Source: Mycolicibacterium pulveris (GTDB lineage Bacteria > Actinomycetota > Actinomycetes > Mycobacteriales > Mycobacteriaceae). Taken from it: a DNA stretch of 64,000 nucleotides. Positions 9,882 to 18,244 of the stretch are shown here, in pieces (the stretch's first letter is position 1; each line of letters begins with the position of its first letter). Position numbers and translations under genes: made by a program. The notes beneath the pieces were generated by a model. That model ran no database searches. It saw only the letters and a program-made list of their open reading frames with translations, and was not told the origin of the DNA. The stretch is from assembly GCF_010725725.1 (NCBI RefSeq), contig NZ_AP022599.1, positions 1,736,001-1,800,000 on the forward strand. The letters run 5' to 3'.

Positions 9882-11687
9882 GTGGTGACCGTAGGCCCGG
9901 CGCTCGCCGGAAATCTAGGCGCCGACACCCCCGCACCCACCCCCGCCCCTGAACCGCGGCGCGGCTGGGGTGTCGGCCTGTTCGTCGCGCTCGCCGGCCT
10001 CTACTTCGCCGTCGGGGCCGTACTGATCCTGCGGTTCAACATGTTCGACCCCGACGCACCGAGCCGGGTGGCCAACGCCGGCTATGTGGTGATGAGCCGG
10101 CACCCACACCTGTCCGCGATCGGGTTCGTCTGGAACCCACTGCCCAGCATGGTGCAGATACCGATTCTTCCGCTCAGCCAGTGGTGGCCGGAACTGAAGA
10201 CGCACGGCCTGGCCGGCGTGCTGCAGAGCGCGTTGTTCATGGCGGGCGCGGCCGTGATGGTGCGGCGCATCGCGCTGGACCGCGGCGTCGGGACGGTGTG
10301 GCGGTGGTTGGCGGTCGGCTGCTTCGCGCTGCAGCCGATGATCATCATCTACGGCGCCTCCGGGATGAGCGAGGCGGCCCAAATCTTCTTTCTCTTGTGG
10401 TGCGCGCGCCACCTCATGCAGTGGGTGCACCTGCAGCGGGTGGGCGACCTCGCTTGGGCCGGAATCGCATTGGGCCTCGGCTACCTATGCCGCTATGAAG
10501 CGGTACCCGCCGCGTGTGGTGCGGCCCTGCTCGTCGGCGTTGTCGCGTTCCGCGCCGCGCGCCGATCGCAACGCGTCAACGACGCCGTGATGAGCGTGAT
10601 CATCGTGCTGTTCCCGTTGGCCACCGCGTTCATCGTGTGGGCGTTGACCAGCTGGGTGGTCTCGGGCGAACTGTTCGCGACGTTGTCATCGCAGTACGGC
10701 AACGACAGTCAGGTGAGCGCGGCGATGGAGCGTGGCGGGCCGCTTGCCGAGGCGGCCTCCAGCGACTGGGTGGTGATCGCCGCGCGGCTGCTGGGCATGC
10801 AACCGTTCGCCCTGCTGGCCGTGGCGATCGCCGTCGCACACAGCCTGCTGCGCCGGAAGGCCGACGCGTTGGTGCCGATCGCGGTGTTCGGACCGGTCCT
10901 GGCGTTCGCCGTGTGGGGTCAGTACACGTCGGCCACGTTCGGCTGGTTCCGGTTCTACCTGCTGGCGATCCCGCTCGTCGTCTGTGTCGCGCTGGCGCTG
11001 TGGGAGCCGGGCACACCACGGCGGTGGCGTGCGGACAGCGCGGCGAACCGCACCGGTGCGGCGTTGCTGTGCCTCTCGCTGACGGTCGGCATCCCGGTCA
11101 CCGTGGCGGCGATGGCCGACGAGCGGATCGGCAACCAGCAACTCCAGTTCGGGCTGAGGTCGCTGTTCGACGAGGAACGGTATCCGCCCGCCGAACAGTG
11201 GTACCGCCGACTGATGGTCAACGACCGGGCGCTGGCCGAATACTTCGACCGCAAGCAGCTTCCCGACGGCGCCGTGCTGATGGACACGTTCAACACCTGG
11301 GGCATCTGGCTGGCGTCCGATCGGCCCCGCCAGTTCCTGATCACCAGCGACTACGACTTCACCGCCGCGTTGAACCGGCCGTGGGACTTCGGTGTGCAGT
11401 ACATCGTCGCGAGCAACCCGAACATCAGCAACGCCGACGCGCTGAACCTGCGCTACCCGACGCTCTGGCAGGACGGCGCCGGGCTGGGCACCCTCGTGCA
11501 TTCGGTGTACGGTGCGACCGGCGACGAGCGGTTCCGGGTCTACCGCACCACGGGCCGGCCCGCGGTCACCGAGCCGACGGAAGAAGAGATCAACCGAGAC
11601 GGCGCAACCGCGGCGCCAGATCCTTCTGAAACAGATCGAGAAACCGGCGCTGATCGTGCCCCGGCGCGTGGAACACCAGGTGGTTGA
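9882..11687 (+). CDS. GT-C type membrane glycosyltransferase (ArnT/PMT-like, GT39/GT83-like)
   Basis: The 601-residue protein has a short cytoplasmic Pro/Ala-rich N-terminus, ten or more membrane helices, and a hydrophilic C-terminal domain (about 410-560) facing outside. The first loop contains the FDPDAPSRV and [11 protein letters not shown] segments, with acidic residues where GT-C enzymes keep their catalytic Asp/Glu. Enzymes of this fold move a sugar from a polyprenyl-phosphate donor onto an acceptor outside the membrane. Two adjacent GTG codons (9882, 9885) could serve as start, one base after the upstream stop. It is the last gene of the operon, and its 3' end overlaps the convergent fgd1 by 98 bases, an unusually long tail-to-tail overlap. 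A role in decorating the polymer made by the GT2 protein is inference. Confidence 0.8.
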   Translation: MVTVGPALAGNLGADTPAPTPAPEPRRGWGVGLFVALAGLYFAVGAVLILRFNMFDPDAPSRVANAGYVVMSRHPHLSAIGFVWNPLPSMVQIPILPLSQWWPELKTHGLAGVLQSALFMAGAAVMVRRIALDRGVGTVWRWLAVGCFALQPMIIIYGASGMSEAAQIFFLLWCARHLMQWVHLQRVGDLAWAGIALGLGYLCRYEAVPAACGAALLVGVVAFRAARRSQRVNDAVMSVIIVLFPLATAFIVWALTSWVVSGELFATLSSQYGNDSQVSAAMERGGPLAEAASSDWVVIAARLLGMQPFALLAVAIAVAHSLLRRKADALVPIAVFGPVLAFAVWGQYTSATFGWFRFYLLAIPLVVCVALALWEPGTPRRWRADSAANRTGAALLCLSLTVGIPVTVAAMADERIGNQQLQFGLRSLFDEERYPPAEQWYRRLMVNDRALAEYFDRKQLPDGAVLMDTFNTWGIWLASDRPRQFLITSDYDFTAALNRPWDFGVQYIVASNPNISNADALNLRYPTLWQDGAGLGTLVHSVYGATGDERFRVYRTTGRPAVTEPTEEEINRDGATAAPDPSETDRETGADRAPARGTPGG

Positions 11688-12600
11688 GCCCCCACTTCAC
11701 GTACTGGCCAACCTTTTCCACGGCCTCGTCGGGATCTGACGCCACGATCCAGCGCTTGGCGACCTGCTCGATCGGCAGCGCGTCGGCGGCCTTCTCCATC
11801 TCGATCGGATCGTCGATGCTGTGCTTCTGCTCGGCGGTCAGCGACAGCGGCGCCCAGAACCGGGTGTTCTCCAGCGCCAGATCCGGGTCGGGGTCATAGG
11901 AGATCTTGATCTCGATCATCCGGTCGATGTCGTCGACGCTGCGGCCCGCGGCCTCGGCGCCCTCAGAGACAGCGGGGATGAGCTTGTCCTTGTACAGCTC
12001 CTCGCCCTTGCCCGACGTGCAGATGAACCCGTCGCCCGCACGCCCGGCGTAGCGGGCCACCACGGGGCCGCCGGCGGCGACGTAGACCGGGATGCCGCCC
12101 ACGGGCACGTCGTAGATCGACGCCCCCTTGGTGTGGTAGTACTCGCCGTCGAAATCCACCCGGTCGCCGAGCCACAGCTCGCGCATCAACCGCACGGATT
12201 CGCGCAGCCGGGCGAACCGCTCCTTGAACTCCGGCCACTCGCCCTCGTAGCCGGTGGCGACCTCGTTGAGCGCCTCCCCGGTGCCCACCCCGAGGAAGAT
12301 CCGGTCCGGATACAGGCAGCCCATGGTGGCGAACGCCTGCGCGATCACAGCCGGGTTGTACCGGAACGTCGGCGTCAGCACCGAGGTGCCCAGCACGATC
12401 CGCTTGGTGCGTTCGCCGACCGCGGTCAGCCACGCCAGCGAGAACGGCGCGTGGCCGCCCTCGTGCCGCCAGGGCTGGAAGTGATCGCTGACCGTCGCGC
12501 TGTCCATGCCGTGCGCTTCGGCCGCCACGCCCAGTTCGACGAGCTCGCGCGGGGCGAACTGCTCCGCCGACGCCTTGTATCCCAGTTTGAGTTCAGCCAC
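11590..12600 (-). CDS. fgd1: F420-dependent glucose-6-phosphate dehydrogenase
   Basis: Fgd oxidises glucose 6-phosphate to 6-phosphogluconolactone with coenzyme F420, supplying F420H2 to deazaflavin reductases including the nitroimidazole-activating Ddn. The 336-residue length equals the family standard. The sequence is a bacterial-luciferase-like TIM barrel with [17 protein letters not shown] at the start, [22 protein letters not shown] and YVAAGGP. The GTG at 12600 (VAELKLGYK) was chosen over a longer start because it reproduces the known N-terminus. It corresponds to Rv0407. It diverges from the MBL-fold gene with only 35 bases between starts and converges on the GT-C gene. Confidence 0.97.
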   Translation of the reverse strand: MAELKLGYKASAEQFAPRELVELGVAAEAHGMDSATVSDHFQPWRHEGGHAPFSLAWLTAVGERTKRIVLGTSVLTPTFRYNPAVIAQAFATMGCLYPDRIFLGVGTGEALNEVATGYEGEWPEFKERFARLRESVRLMRELWLGDRVDFDGEYYHTKGASIYDVPVGGIPVYVAAGGPVVARYAGRAGDGFICTSGKGEELYKDKLIPAVSEGAEAAGRSVDDIDRMIEIKISYDPDPDLALENTRFWAPLSLTAEQKHSIDDPIEMEKAADALPIEQVAKRWIVASDPDEAVEKVGQYVKWGLNHLVFHAPGHDQRRFLDLFQKDLAPRLRRLG

Positions 12601-12623
12601 GCGTTCGTTTCTACTCCACTGCC

Positions 12624-12629
12624 TACACT
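12624..12629 (+). promoter_or_regulatory. Candidate -10 element for a leaderless transcript of the MBL-fold gene
   Basis: TACACT lies 6 bases before the ATG at 12636, the spacing at which transcription would begin at the start codon. No Shine-Dalgarno sequence is visible. Leaderless mRNAs are common in mycobacteria. No clear -35 is seen. Confidence 0.4.
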
Positions 12630-12635
12630 CGCGGG

Positions 12636-13391
12636 ATGGCACCGGTCGTTACCGAGCTTGTTCAGATCACCGACGCCGTCCATTTCGCCCACACCGACCT
12701 CGTCAACTGGACGCTGGTCACCGACGGCGACGGTGTGTTGCTGATCGACGCCGGGTTTCCCGGCAGCCGCGAGGACGTGCTGGAGTCGCTGCGCCGGCTG
12801 GGTTTCGGCGTCGACCAACTGCGCGCGATCCTGCTCACCCACGCGCACATCGACCACCTCGGCTCGGCGATCTGGTTCTCGAAAACCCATGGCATACCCG
12901 TGTATTCGCATGCCGCCGAGGTGGGACACGCCAAGCGCGAGTACCTCGAGCAGGCATCGCCGCTCGACATCGCCAAGCACGTCTGGCACCCGCGCTATCT
13001 CGCGTGGACCGTGGCGATCACCCGCAAGGGCGCGTTGACGCGGGAGGGGATTCCGGCCACCCGGCCGCTCACCGAGGACGTCGCCGCGGGGTTGCCCGGC
13101 CGGCCGATGGCGATCCCCACCCCCGGCCACACCGGCGGCCACTGTTCGTACGTGGTCGACGGCGTGTTGGTCAGCGGTGACGCGCTGGTCACCGGCCATC
13201 CCCTGGCCCCGCGCCAGGGCCCGCAGCTGCTGCCCCAGCTGTTCAACCACGACCAGCACGGCTGCGTGCGCAGCCTTGGCGCGCTGGCGATGATGGACGC
13301 CGAGGTGCTGCTGCCCGGGCACGGCCCGGTGTGGCGCGGGTCGGTGCGGGAGGCCGCCGAAACCGCCAGGCGCGGCGCGACTCTCAGCTGA
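12636..13391 (+). CDS. Metallo-beta-lactamase-fold hydrolase (Rv0406c homologue)
   Basis: The 251-residue protein carries the zinc motif THAHIDHLG (about residues 68-76), further ligand His residues in [11 protein letters not shown] (about 162-172), an Asp in [11 protein letters not shown], and a C-terminal LLPGHGPVW. These mark a glyoxalase-II/MBL-type hydrolase; the substrate is unknown. It is divergent from fgd1, the same arrangement as Rv0406c and Rv0407 in M. tuberculosis. No signal peptide is seen, so it is probably cytoplasmic. It overlaps the end of the convergent small membrane gene by 8 bases. Confidence 0.88.
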   Translation: MAPVVTELVQITDAVHFAHTDLVNWTLVTDGDGVLLIDAGFPGSREDVLESLRRLGFGVDQLRAILLTHAHIDHLGSAIWFSKTHGIPVYSHAAEVGHAKREYLEQASPLDIAKHVWHPRYLAWTVAITRKGALTREGIPATRPLTEDVAAGLPGRPMAIPTPGHTGGHCSYVVDGVLVSGDALVTGHPLAPRQGPQLLPQLFNHDQHGCVRSLGALAMMDAEVLLPGHGPVWRGSVREAAETARRGATLS

Positions 13392-13680
13392 GGGTCTGGT
13401 AGCCCAGCAGGAAGATCGCCGTCAGGCACAGTCCGCACGCCACCACGATGGCAGGCATCAAGATCATGCTGTCGAGTTCGTCGTCGTCGAGCACGTCGTC
13501 GCGGAACCGGCCGAACAGCACCCGCGCCACGCCGGTCCTGCGGAACACGCGAACCAGACCGCGCACCGCCCTGGTCTCCCGCCTGCGGCCGATGAACACC
13601 CGCGACGCCAACCCGAGCACAAAGGTCACGGCGGCGGCCAACAGGATCAGCCAGCCGACGGTCGTCTGCGTCCAGGTCAC
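13384..13680 (-). CDS. Small membrane protein, unknown function
   Basis: Starting at the GTG at 13680 gives 98 residues: a first helix (GWLILLAAAVTFVLGLAS), a basic cytoplasmic loop (RRRETRAVRGLVRVFRR), an acidic stretch (DDVLDDDELDS), and a second helix (ILMPAIVVACGLCLTAIFLL). I do not recognise the family. The start is supported by a GTGA overlap with the stop of the GNAT gene upstream, so the two are likely co-translated. Confidence 0.65.
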   Translation of the reverse strand: MTWTQTTVGWLILLAAAVTFVLGLASRVFIGRRRETRAVRGLVRVFRRTGVARVLFGRFRDDVLDDDELDSMILMPAIVVACGLCLTAIFLLGYQTLS

Positions 13681-14213
13681 ATGCCCACTTCCGGTGTCGT
13701 CGGTGCCTTTCGGCTGGCGCGGTCTTCTCCGGGGTACCCATCCAGCACCTTGACGAACGCGACGGGAAACACCTCGCCGTCGGCGGGCAGCGGCTCGTCG
13801 AGCCGGGTGTATCCGGTTGCCAGATAGAGCGCCTCGGCCTCGGGTTGGCGGTCGCCGGTCATCAGGTACACGCGTCGGTAGCCGCGTGCGGCGATCTCGG
13901 TTTCCAGCGCGGCGAGCAGTGCCTTCGCGTGGCCCCGGCGCCGATGCCGGCTGTCGGTCCAGATGCGTTTGAGTTCCGCGGTGTCGGCGTCGAAGCGGCA
14001 GAACCCGCCGCCGGTCACCGGCTGTCCGCCGAGCAACCCGACCAGCAGCCCGCCATCCGGCGGGGCGAAGGCCCGCGGCGGCACCGAGCGCAACCACTTC
14101 ATGACGCGCTCCTCGGTGCCGCCGTATCGGCCGGCGTACTCGACGGCCAACTCGGCAAGCAGCGGCTGCGCCAAGGGATGGTCCTGATCGACCGAAACGA
14201 AGCGAAGCGACAT
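13677..14213 (-). CDS. GNAT-family N-acetyltransferase
   Basis: The 178-residue protein shows the GNAT acetyl-CoA core: beta strand AELKRIWTDSRHRRRGHAKALL (the R-x-x-G-x-A-type pyrophosphate loop is RRRGHA, about residues 99-104), followed by ALETEIAARGYRRVYLMTG and ALYLATGYTRLDE. The acceptor substrate cannot be told. The ATG at 14213 (MSLRFVSVDQ) was chosen over a more upstream ATG because it sits next to the first strand and leaves a normal intergenic region with the divergent SDR gene. A charged C-terminal tail follows the domain. Confidence 0.82.
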   Translation of the reverse strand: MSLRFVSVDQDHPLAQPLLAELAVEYAGRYGGTEERVMKWLRSVPPRAFAPPDGGLLVGLLGGQPVTGGGFCRFDADTAELKRIWTDSRHRRRGHAKALLAALETEIAARGYRRVYLMTGDRQPEAEALYLATGYTRLDEPLPADGEVFPVAFVKVLDGYPGEDRASRKAPTTPEVGM

Positions 14214-14252
14214 GCCCTCAATGTCTACCGTGGCAGCGCACTTCCACACCTA

Positions 14253-14270
14253 ACTTGACACGTGTAAAGT
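14253..14270. promoter_or_regulatory. Palindromic operator upstream of the SDR gene
   Basis: ACTTGACACGTGTAAAGT is an 18-bp inverted repeat with a single mismatched pair, centred on ACACGTGT. It lies in the 65-base gap between the divergent GNAT and SDR genes and ends 8 bases before the SDR ATG. The overlapping TAAAGT could be the -10 of a leaderless promoter. A dimeric repressor, for example TetR-like, is the most likely ligand. No regulator gene lies beside it. Confidence 0.5.
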
Positions 14271-14278
14271 CCGGCCGC

Positions 14279-15130
14279 ATGGACAACATCAGGGGCAAGA
14301 CCATCGCGATCACCGGTGCTGCCCGCGGGATCGGGTACGCCACCGCGAAAGCGTTGCTGGAACGCGGTGCGCGGGTGGTCATCGGCGATCGCGACGTGGC
14401 GTTCCAGGAGTCGGCCGTGGCCCAGCTCACCAAGCTCGGCCCGGTGTCGGGCTACCCGCTCGACGTCACCGACCGCGAGTCGTTCGCGGCGTTTCTCGAC
14501 AAGGCCCGCACCGACGGCGGCGGCCGCATCGACGTGCTGATCAACAACGCCGGCGTGATGCCGATCGGCCCGTTCATCGAGCAGTCCGAGCAGGCCATCC
14601 GGTCCGCGATCGAGGTGAACCTGTACGGCGTGATCACCGGCTGCCAGTTGGTGCTCGGCGACATGATCGCCCGCCGCAGCGGGCACATCATCAACATCGC
14701 GTCGTTGTCCGGGCTCATCCCGGTGCCGGGGCAGGTCGTCTACGTCGGTGCGAAGTTCGGCGTGGTGGGGCTTTCCGCGGCGCTGGCCGACGAGGTCGCG
14801 CCGCACGGCGTGGAGGTGTCGGTCGTCATGCCGCCGTTCACCAAGACCGAGTTGATCTCGGGCACCAAGAGCAGCGGCGCCATCAAGCCGGTGGAACCCG
14901 AGGACATCGCCGCGGCCGTCGTCAAGACGCTGCAGAAGCCGAAAACCCATGTGGCCGTTCCGGCTCCGCTGCGGTTCACCGCTCAGGCCGCACAGATGCT
15001 CGGCCCGCGCGGACGCCGGTGGCTGAACAAGAAGCTCGGCCTGGACCGGGTGTTCCTGGACTTCGACACCGCCGCGCGCCAAAGCTACGAGCAGCGCGCG
15101 CAATCCGCGCAGGGCGTGGTCGAGGAATAA
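14279..15130 (+). CDS. Short-chain dehydrogenase/reductase
   Basis: The 283-residue protein is a classical SDR: cofactor motif TGAARGIG (about 13-20), NNAGV (about 88-92), catalytic Ser in INIASLSGL, and a YVGAK active-site motif where the usual form is YxxxK. Its C-terminus continues with a basic tail (RGRRWLNKKLGLDRVF) seen in membrane-associated SDRs acting on lipids or ketones. The ATG at 14279 (MDNIRGKTIAITGA) was preferred to the GTG at 14255, which would lie inside the palindromic operator. A 57-bp palindrome begins 7 bases after the stop and may act as terminator. Confidence 0.88.
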   Translation: MDNIRGKTIAITGAARGIGYATAKALLERGARVVIGDRDVAFQESAVAQLTKLGPVSGYPLDVTDRESFAAFLDKARTDGGGRIDVLINNAGVMPIGPFIEQSEQAIRSAIEVNLYGVITGCQLVLGDMIARRSGHIINIASLSGLIPVPGQVVYVGAKFGVVGLSAALADEVAPHGVEVSVVMPPFTKTELISGTKSSGAIKPVEPEDIAAAVVKTLQKPKTHVAVPAPLRFTAQAAQMLGPRGRRWLNKKLGLDRVFLDFDTAARQSYEQRAQSAQGVVEE

Positions 15131-15136
15131 GACTGC

Positions 15137-15193
15137 CGAACGTTCCTTACCACTCGAAGTTCCGCGGAAATTTCGAGCGGTAAGGAACGTTCG
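15137..15193. repeat. 57-bp palindrome, left copy flanking the nuclease gene
   Basis: The arms CGAACGTTCCTTACC and GGTAAGGAACGTTCG are perfect complements. Inside them lie CTCGAA and TTCGAG, and a palindromic centre (TTCCGCGGAA). A second copy at 16108-16164 has identical outer arms. It begins 7 bases after the SDR stop and ends 16 bases before the stop of the convergent DUF559 gene, so it could terminate both transcripts. Confidence 0.9.
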
Positions 15194-15209
15194 CGGCTGC
15201 AAAGTTGGC

Positions 15210-16091
15210 CTAATATGGTGCGCCCGCAGCGCGTAAAGCCGCGCGGGTGCGACCGATGATGACATCGGGGCGGTTGCGCAGCATGTTTGCGCTGACGCGG
15301 ATGATCCGCCATCCCAAGGCTTGGAATTTGGCCTGCTTCTCGATGTCCCTCTCCCGGACCTGTGGATCCGTCCAGTGTTGAATCCCGTCGTACTCCACGC
15401 CGACACACCAGTCGTCCCAGCCCATGTCGATGCGGCCGACGAAAACGCCGAATTCGTTGAAGACCTCAAGTTGCGTGCACTGTGGCCGCAGCCCGGCCCG
15501 AGTCAGGATCAGTCGGGTGCGCGTCTCCTGGGGCGACTCGGCTCCGGCATCAGACAGGCTGATCGCTTCACGCAACTGGACGATGCCCCGAGCACCGCGG
15601 TGGCGATCGGCGAGCAGCTGGATATCAGGGGGCTTGAGATCAGTCGCCTGCATCAGCGCGTCGAGCCGGATCACCGCTGTGGTCAGGCCACGCCGGCGGC
15701 CCAGGTCGTACGCCGTTCGGGCGGCTGTGGTCGCCGGTATGCCATTCACGACGCAAACCTCGTCATCTGCGAGCTTGTCGGAATGCAGCAAGATCCCCTT
15801 GGTCTTGTGGCGATGTGGTTGGTTGATTTCGGCAGGTAGGTGCGCATCGATCCATTGCATGCCGTGTAGTGCGGCGGCGGAAAGACCCGCAGCTGTGGCA
15901 CGCCGCTCCGACCACAGCCACGCCGCCACGGCCTTGTCAACGGGCGCTACGACGTATCCGCTGGGTACATAGACGTTGCGAAACACCGCATCGTGTCGGG
16001 TCGCCAGCTGGTACCGATTGACGACACCAGCTGCCACCGCCTCTGAACCAATAAACGGGCGCATGGGTATAGGACGCGCCTGGGCCGCCAT
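15210..16091 (-). CDS. DUF559/Vsr-like endonuclease-domain protein with AbiEi-like N-terminus
   Basis: The 293-residue protein has an N-terminal winged-helix-like segment resembling AbiEi antitoxin-type proteins (GSEAVAAGVVNRYQLATRH, then NVYVPSGYVV), a middle region (VNGIPATTAARTAYDLGRR), and a C-terminal DUF559-type nuclease domain (about 205-285). There the pattern RIDMGWDDWCVGVEYDGIQH supplies the acidic residues of a PD-(D/E)xK fold, followed by RDIEKQAKFQALGWRIIRV. Proteins of this type are frequent and often multicopy in mycobacteria, and their role is not established. The ATG at 16091 leaves only 16 bases to the upstream palindrome, so there is little room for an own promoter. No partner toxin gene is adjacent. 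The gene lies exactly between two copies of one palindrome, which suggests a cassette. Confidence 0.8.
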   Translation of the reverse strand: MAAQARPIPMRPFIGSEAVAAGVVNRYQLATRHDAVFRNVYVPSGYVVAPVDKAVAAWLWSERRATAAGLSAAALHGMQWIDAHLPAEINQPHRHKTKGILLHSDKLADDEVCVVNGIPATTAARTAYDLGRRRGLTTAVIRLDALMQATDLKPPDIQLLADRHRGARGIVQLREAISLSDAGAESPQETRTRLILTRAGLRPQCTQLEVFNEFGVFVGRIDMGWDDWCVGVEYDGIQHWTDPQVRERDIEKQAKFQALGWRIIRVSANMLRNRPDVIIGRTRAALRAAGAPY

Positions 16092-16107
16092 CCGGTTCCA
16101 TGCCCGG

Positions 16108-16164
16108 CGAACGTTCCTTACCGCTCGAATTTCGGCCGAAACTTCGAGCGGTAAGGAACGTTCG
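16108..16164. repeat. 57-bp palindrome, right copy flanking the nuclease gene
   Basis: This copy has the same 15-base arms as 15137-15193, the same inner CTCGAA/TTCGAG pair, and a different but still palindromic centre (TTTCGGCCGAAA). It begins 17 bases past the stop of the minus-strand gene at 16182-16598 and lies directly upstream of the DUF559 start. Confidence 0.9.
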
Positions 16165-16181
16165 CGGCCGCCTTGAGAGCG

Positions 16182-16598
16182 CTAAGCGCTGAAGCTCGGT
16201 ACCGGATCGCCGTGGCGGTATGCCTCGATCACGTCGAGGCACTCGAACAGCTCCTGGAAGCCGAACTGGTAGTCATCGGCGGTGCCGACGAACACGACGT
16301 GAACGATGTCGGTGTCGTCGGCCGCGGTCAGCACGATCGTCGTCATATCGGCGATCTCGTCGTCGTCGAGGTCGGCCTGCGACGGCGGGTAGCACCACAG
16401 CGCCGACTCCTCGTCGGAGGCGTCCTCGTCGAAAACCCAGCCGCGCTCGCTGATTCGCTGATCGAACTCCTCGAGCAGCGCGGCCGTTTCGATGTCGTCG
16501 GACAGCGAGGCCATGACCGCGTCGGGCACCCAACGCTCGTTGCGTGCGGCCCGGCGTTTGCGCCGCCGCGCCTTCTTGGCCTCGGACCGCTTGGACAC
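16182..16598 (-). CDS. Hypothetical protein with basic N-terminus and acidic core
   Basis: The 138-residue protein begins with a strongly basic stretch (SKRSEAKKARRRKRRAARN) that could bind nucleic acid or ribosomes. An acidic, mostly alpha/beta region rich in Asp and Glu follows and ends VPSFSA. I do not recognise the family and see no catalytic motif. The GTG start at 16598 shares one base with the metZ stop, so it is the last gene of the rhodanese-metZ operon and may be co-translated with metZ. Confidence 0.75.
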   Translation of the reverse strand: MSKRSEAKKARRRKRRAARNERWVPDAVMASLSDDIETAALLEEFDQRISERGWVFDEDASDEESALWCYPPSQADLDDDEIADMTTIVLTAADDTDIVHVVFVGTADDYQFGFQELFECLDVIEAYRHGDPVPSFSA

Positions 16599-17815
16599 TA
16601 ACCCAGCGCCTGGTCGATGTCGGCGATGAGATCGTCAGTCTCCTCCAGCCCCACCGAGATTCGCACCACCCCGTCGCCGAGGCCGATGGCTGCCCTGCCC
16701 TCCGGACCCATCGCCCGGTGGGTGGTGGTGGCTGGATGGGTGACCAATGACTTGGCGTCGCCGAGGTTGTTGGAGATGTCGATGAGCCGCAGCTTGTCGA
16801 GCACCTCGAAGGCCCGCTCTTTGGTGCCGCCTTTCAGCTCGAAGGTGATCACCGTGCCGCCGCCGGTCATCTGCCGCTTGGCCAGGTCGTACTGTGGGTG
16901 CGACTCGAGGAACGGGTACCGCACCCAGCTCACGGCGGGATGGTTCTCCAGGAATTCGGCGATCCGGTGTGCCGACGTGTTCTGGTAGTCCACTCGAACC
17001 TTCAGCGTCTCCAAGCCTTTCAACAGCGTCCACGCGTTGAACGCGCTGATCGCGGGCCCGGTGTGGCGCATCAGCTTCTGCACCGGCTCGTCGATGTAGG
17101 TCTTGTCGCCCAGAATCGCCCCGCCGAGCACGCGGCCCTGCCCGTCGATGTGTTTGGTACACGAGTACACCACGACGTCGACGCCGAGCGGTAAACCCTG
17201 TTGTAGGATCGGTGTCGCGAAGACGTTGTCCAGCACCACCTTTGCGCCAGCAGCATGCGCGAGGTCGCACACCGCGGCGATGTCCACCAGCGACTGCATC
17301 GGGTTCGACGGGGTCTCGAAGAACACCGCCGCGGTCGGAACCGACAGCGCCTCTTCCCACTGGGACAGATCCTCGCCGTCGACGAACACCGTCTGCACGC
17401 CCCACCGGGGCAGGATCTCGTTGCACACCACGAAGCACGACCCGAACAGGCTGCGCGCGGCGACCAGCCGATCACCGGCGCCCAGCAGCGCGCCCAATGA
17501 GGTGAACACCGCGGCCATCCCGGTGGCCGTCGCGAAACATGCGGGCGCGCCTTCGATCAGGCGCAGCCGCTCCTCGAACATCGAGATGGTCGGGTTGCCG
17601 TACCGCGAGTACACATAGCGGTCGATCTCGCCGGTGAACGCCTTCTCGGCCTCGGCGGCCGACGGGTAGACGTATCCCGAGGTGAGGTAAATCGCCTCGG
17701 CCGTCTCGTCGAAATGCGACCGCAACAATCCGCCGCGCACTCCGATGGTGCCCGGGCCCACGCCGTCGGGCAGCGGGGCGGGGCGGCGCACCGAGGGCAC
17801 CTCCTGGCCGCTCAT
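16598..17815 (-). CDS. metZ: O-succinylhomoserine sulfhydrylase
   Basis: MetZ is a PLP enzyme that makes homocysteine from an activated homoserine ester and sulfide, a step to methionine. The 405-residue protein shows the Cys/Met-metabolism fold: YSRYGNPTISMFEERL, ATGMAAVF, FFETPSNPM, and the PLP lysine in YSCTKHIDGQGRVLGG. The ATG at 17815 overlaps the rhodanese stop (ATGA), fixing the start and giving the length of Rv0391. The operon order purT, small protein, rhodanese, metZ extends the Rv0389-Rv0391 arrangement. The neighbouring rhodanese may supply or handle sulfane sulfur. Confidence 0.93.
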   Translation of the reverse strand: MSGQEVPSVRRPAPLPDGVGPGTIGVRGGLLRSHFDETAEAIYLTSGYVYPSAAEAEKAFTGEIDRYVYSRYGNPTISMFEERLRLIEGAPACFATATGMAAVFTSLGALLGAGDRLVAARSLFGSCFVVCNEILPRWGVQTVFVDGEDLSQWEEALSVPTAAVFFETPSNPMQSLVDIAAVCDLAHAAGAKVVLDNVFATPILQQGLPLGVDVVVYSCTKHIDGQGRVLGGAILGDKTYIDEPVQKLMRHTGPAISAFNAWTLLKGLETLKVRVDYQNTSAHRIAEFLENHPAVSWVRYPFLESHPQYDLAKRQMTGGGTVITFELKGGTKERAFEVLDKLRLIDISNNLGDAKSLVTHPATTTHRAMGPEGRAAIGLGDGVVRISVGLEETDDLIADIDQALG

Positions 17816-18225
17816 GACTGCCTCCAGGGCAGACCGACAGCCTTCCACCCGGACCCGCCGCGGTGGCGGTGCTGGTCGAGGTCGCCCTCGAACCCGTCGA
17901 GAATGTTGTAGGACGGAGCGATACCGGCCGCGGTGGCGGCCTTCGCGGCCGCGATCGAGCGATTGCCCGAGCGGCACAGGAACACCACCGGCCGGTTGGG
18001 TGCGGCGCCGACCTTTGCGACGAGGTCGTCGACGAACGCCTCGTTGGTGGTGCCGTCGGTGCGGTTCCATTCGATGAACACGACATCACGCCCCAGCGTG
18101 GCCAGATCCGGTACCCCGACGAAGCGCCACTCGGCTTCGGTGCGACAGTCCACCAGCACCGCCTCGGGGACGTCGGTCAGCAGCGTCCAGGCCTCCTCGG
18201 GCGTGATGTCTCCGGCATAGCTCAC
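17812..18225 (-). CDS. Rhodanese-domain protein (Rv0390 homologue)
   Basis: The 137-residue single-domain rhodanese has the active-site loop VFLCRSGNRS, in which the Cys would carry persulfide, and an N-terminal LVDCRTEAEW (CH2A-like) motif. The family transfers sulfane sulfur; the acceptor is unknown. The GTG at 18225 (VSYAGDITPEEAW) was chosen because the fold begins there and it leaves 19 bases to the preceding gene. The stop overlaps the metZ start, so co-translation with this sulfur-assimilation enzyme is likely. Confidence 0.9.
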   Translation of the reverse strand: MSYAGDITPEEAWTLLTDVPEAVLVDCRTEAEWRFVGVPDLATLGRDVVFIEWNRTDGTTNEAFVDDLVAKVGAAPNRPVVFLCRSGNRSIAAAKAATAAGIAPSYNILDGFEGDLDQHRHRGGSGWKAVGLPWRQS

Positions 18226-18244
18226 GAACCGAAGTGTCCCACAG

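Noticed and set aside
7859..9940. 693-codon antisense ORF opposite the BcsB-like gene
   Set aside because: Shadow of the real plus-strand gene in GC-rich DNA; His/Arg/Gly-rich product without any domain.
15137..16164. Insertion sequence
   Set aside because: The flanks are palindromes and not a pair of terminal inverted repeats, no transposase is encoded, and no target-site duplication could be identified.
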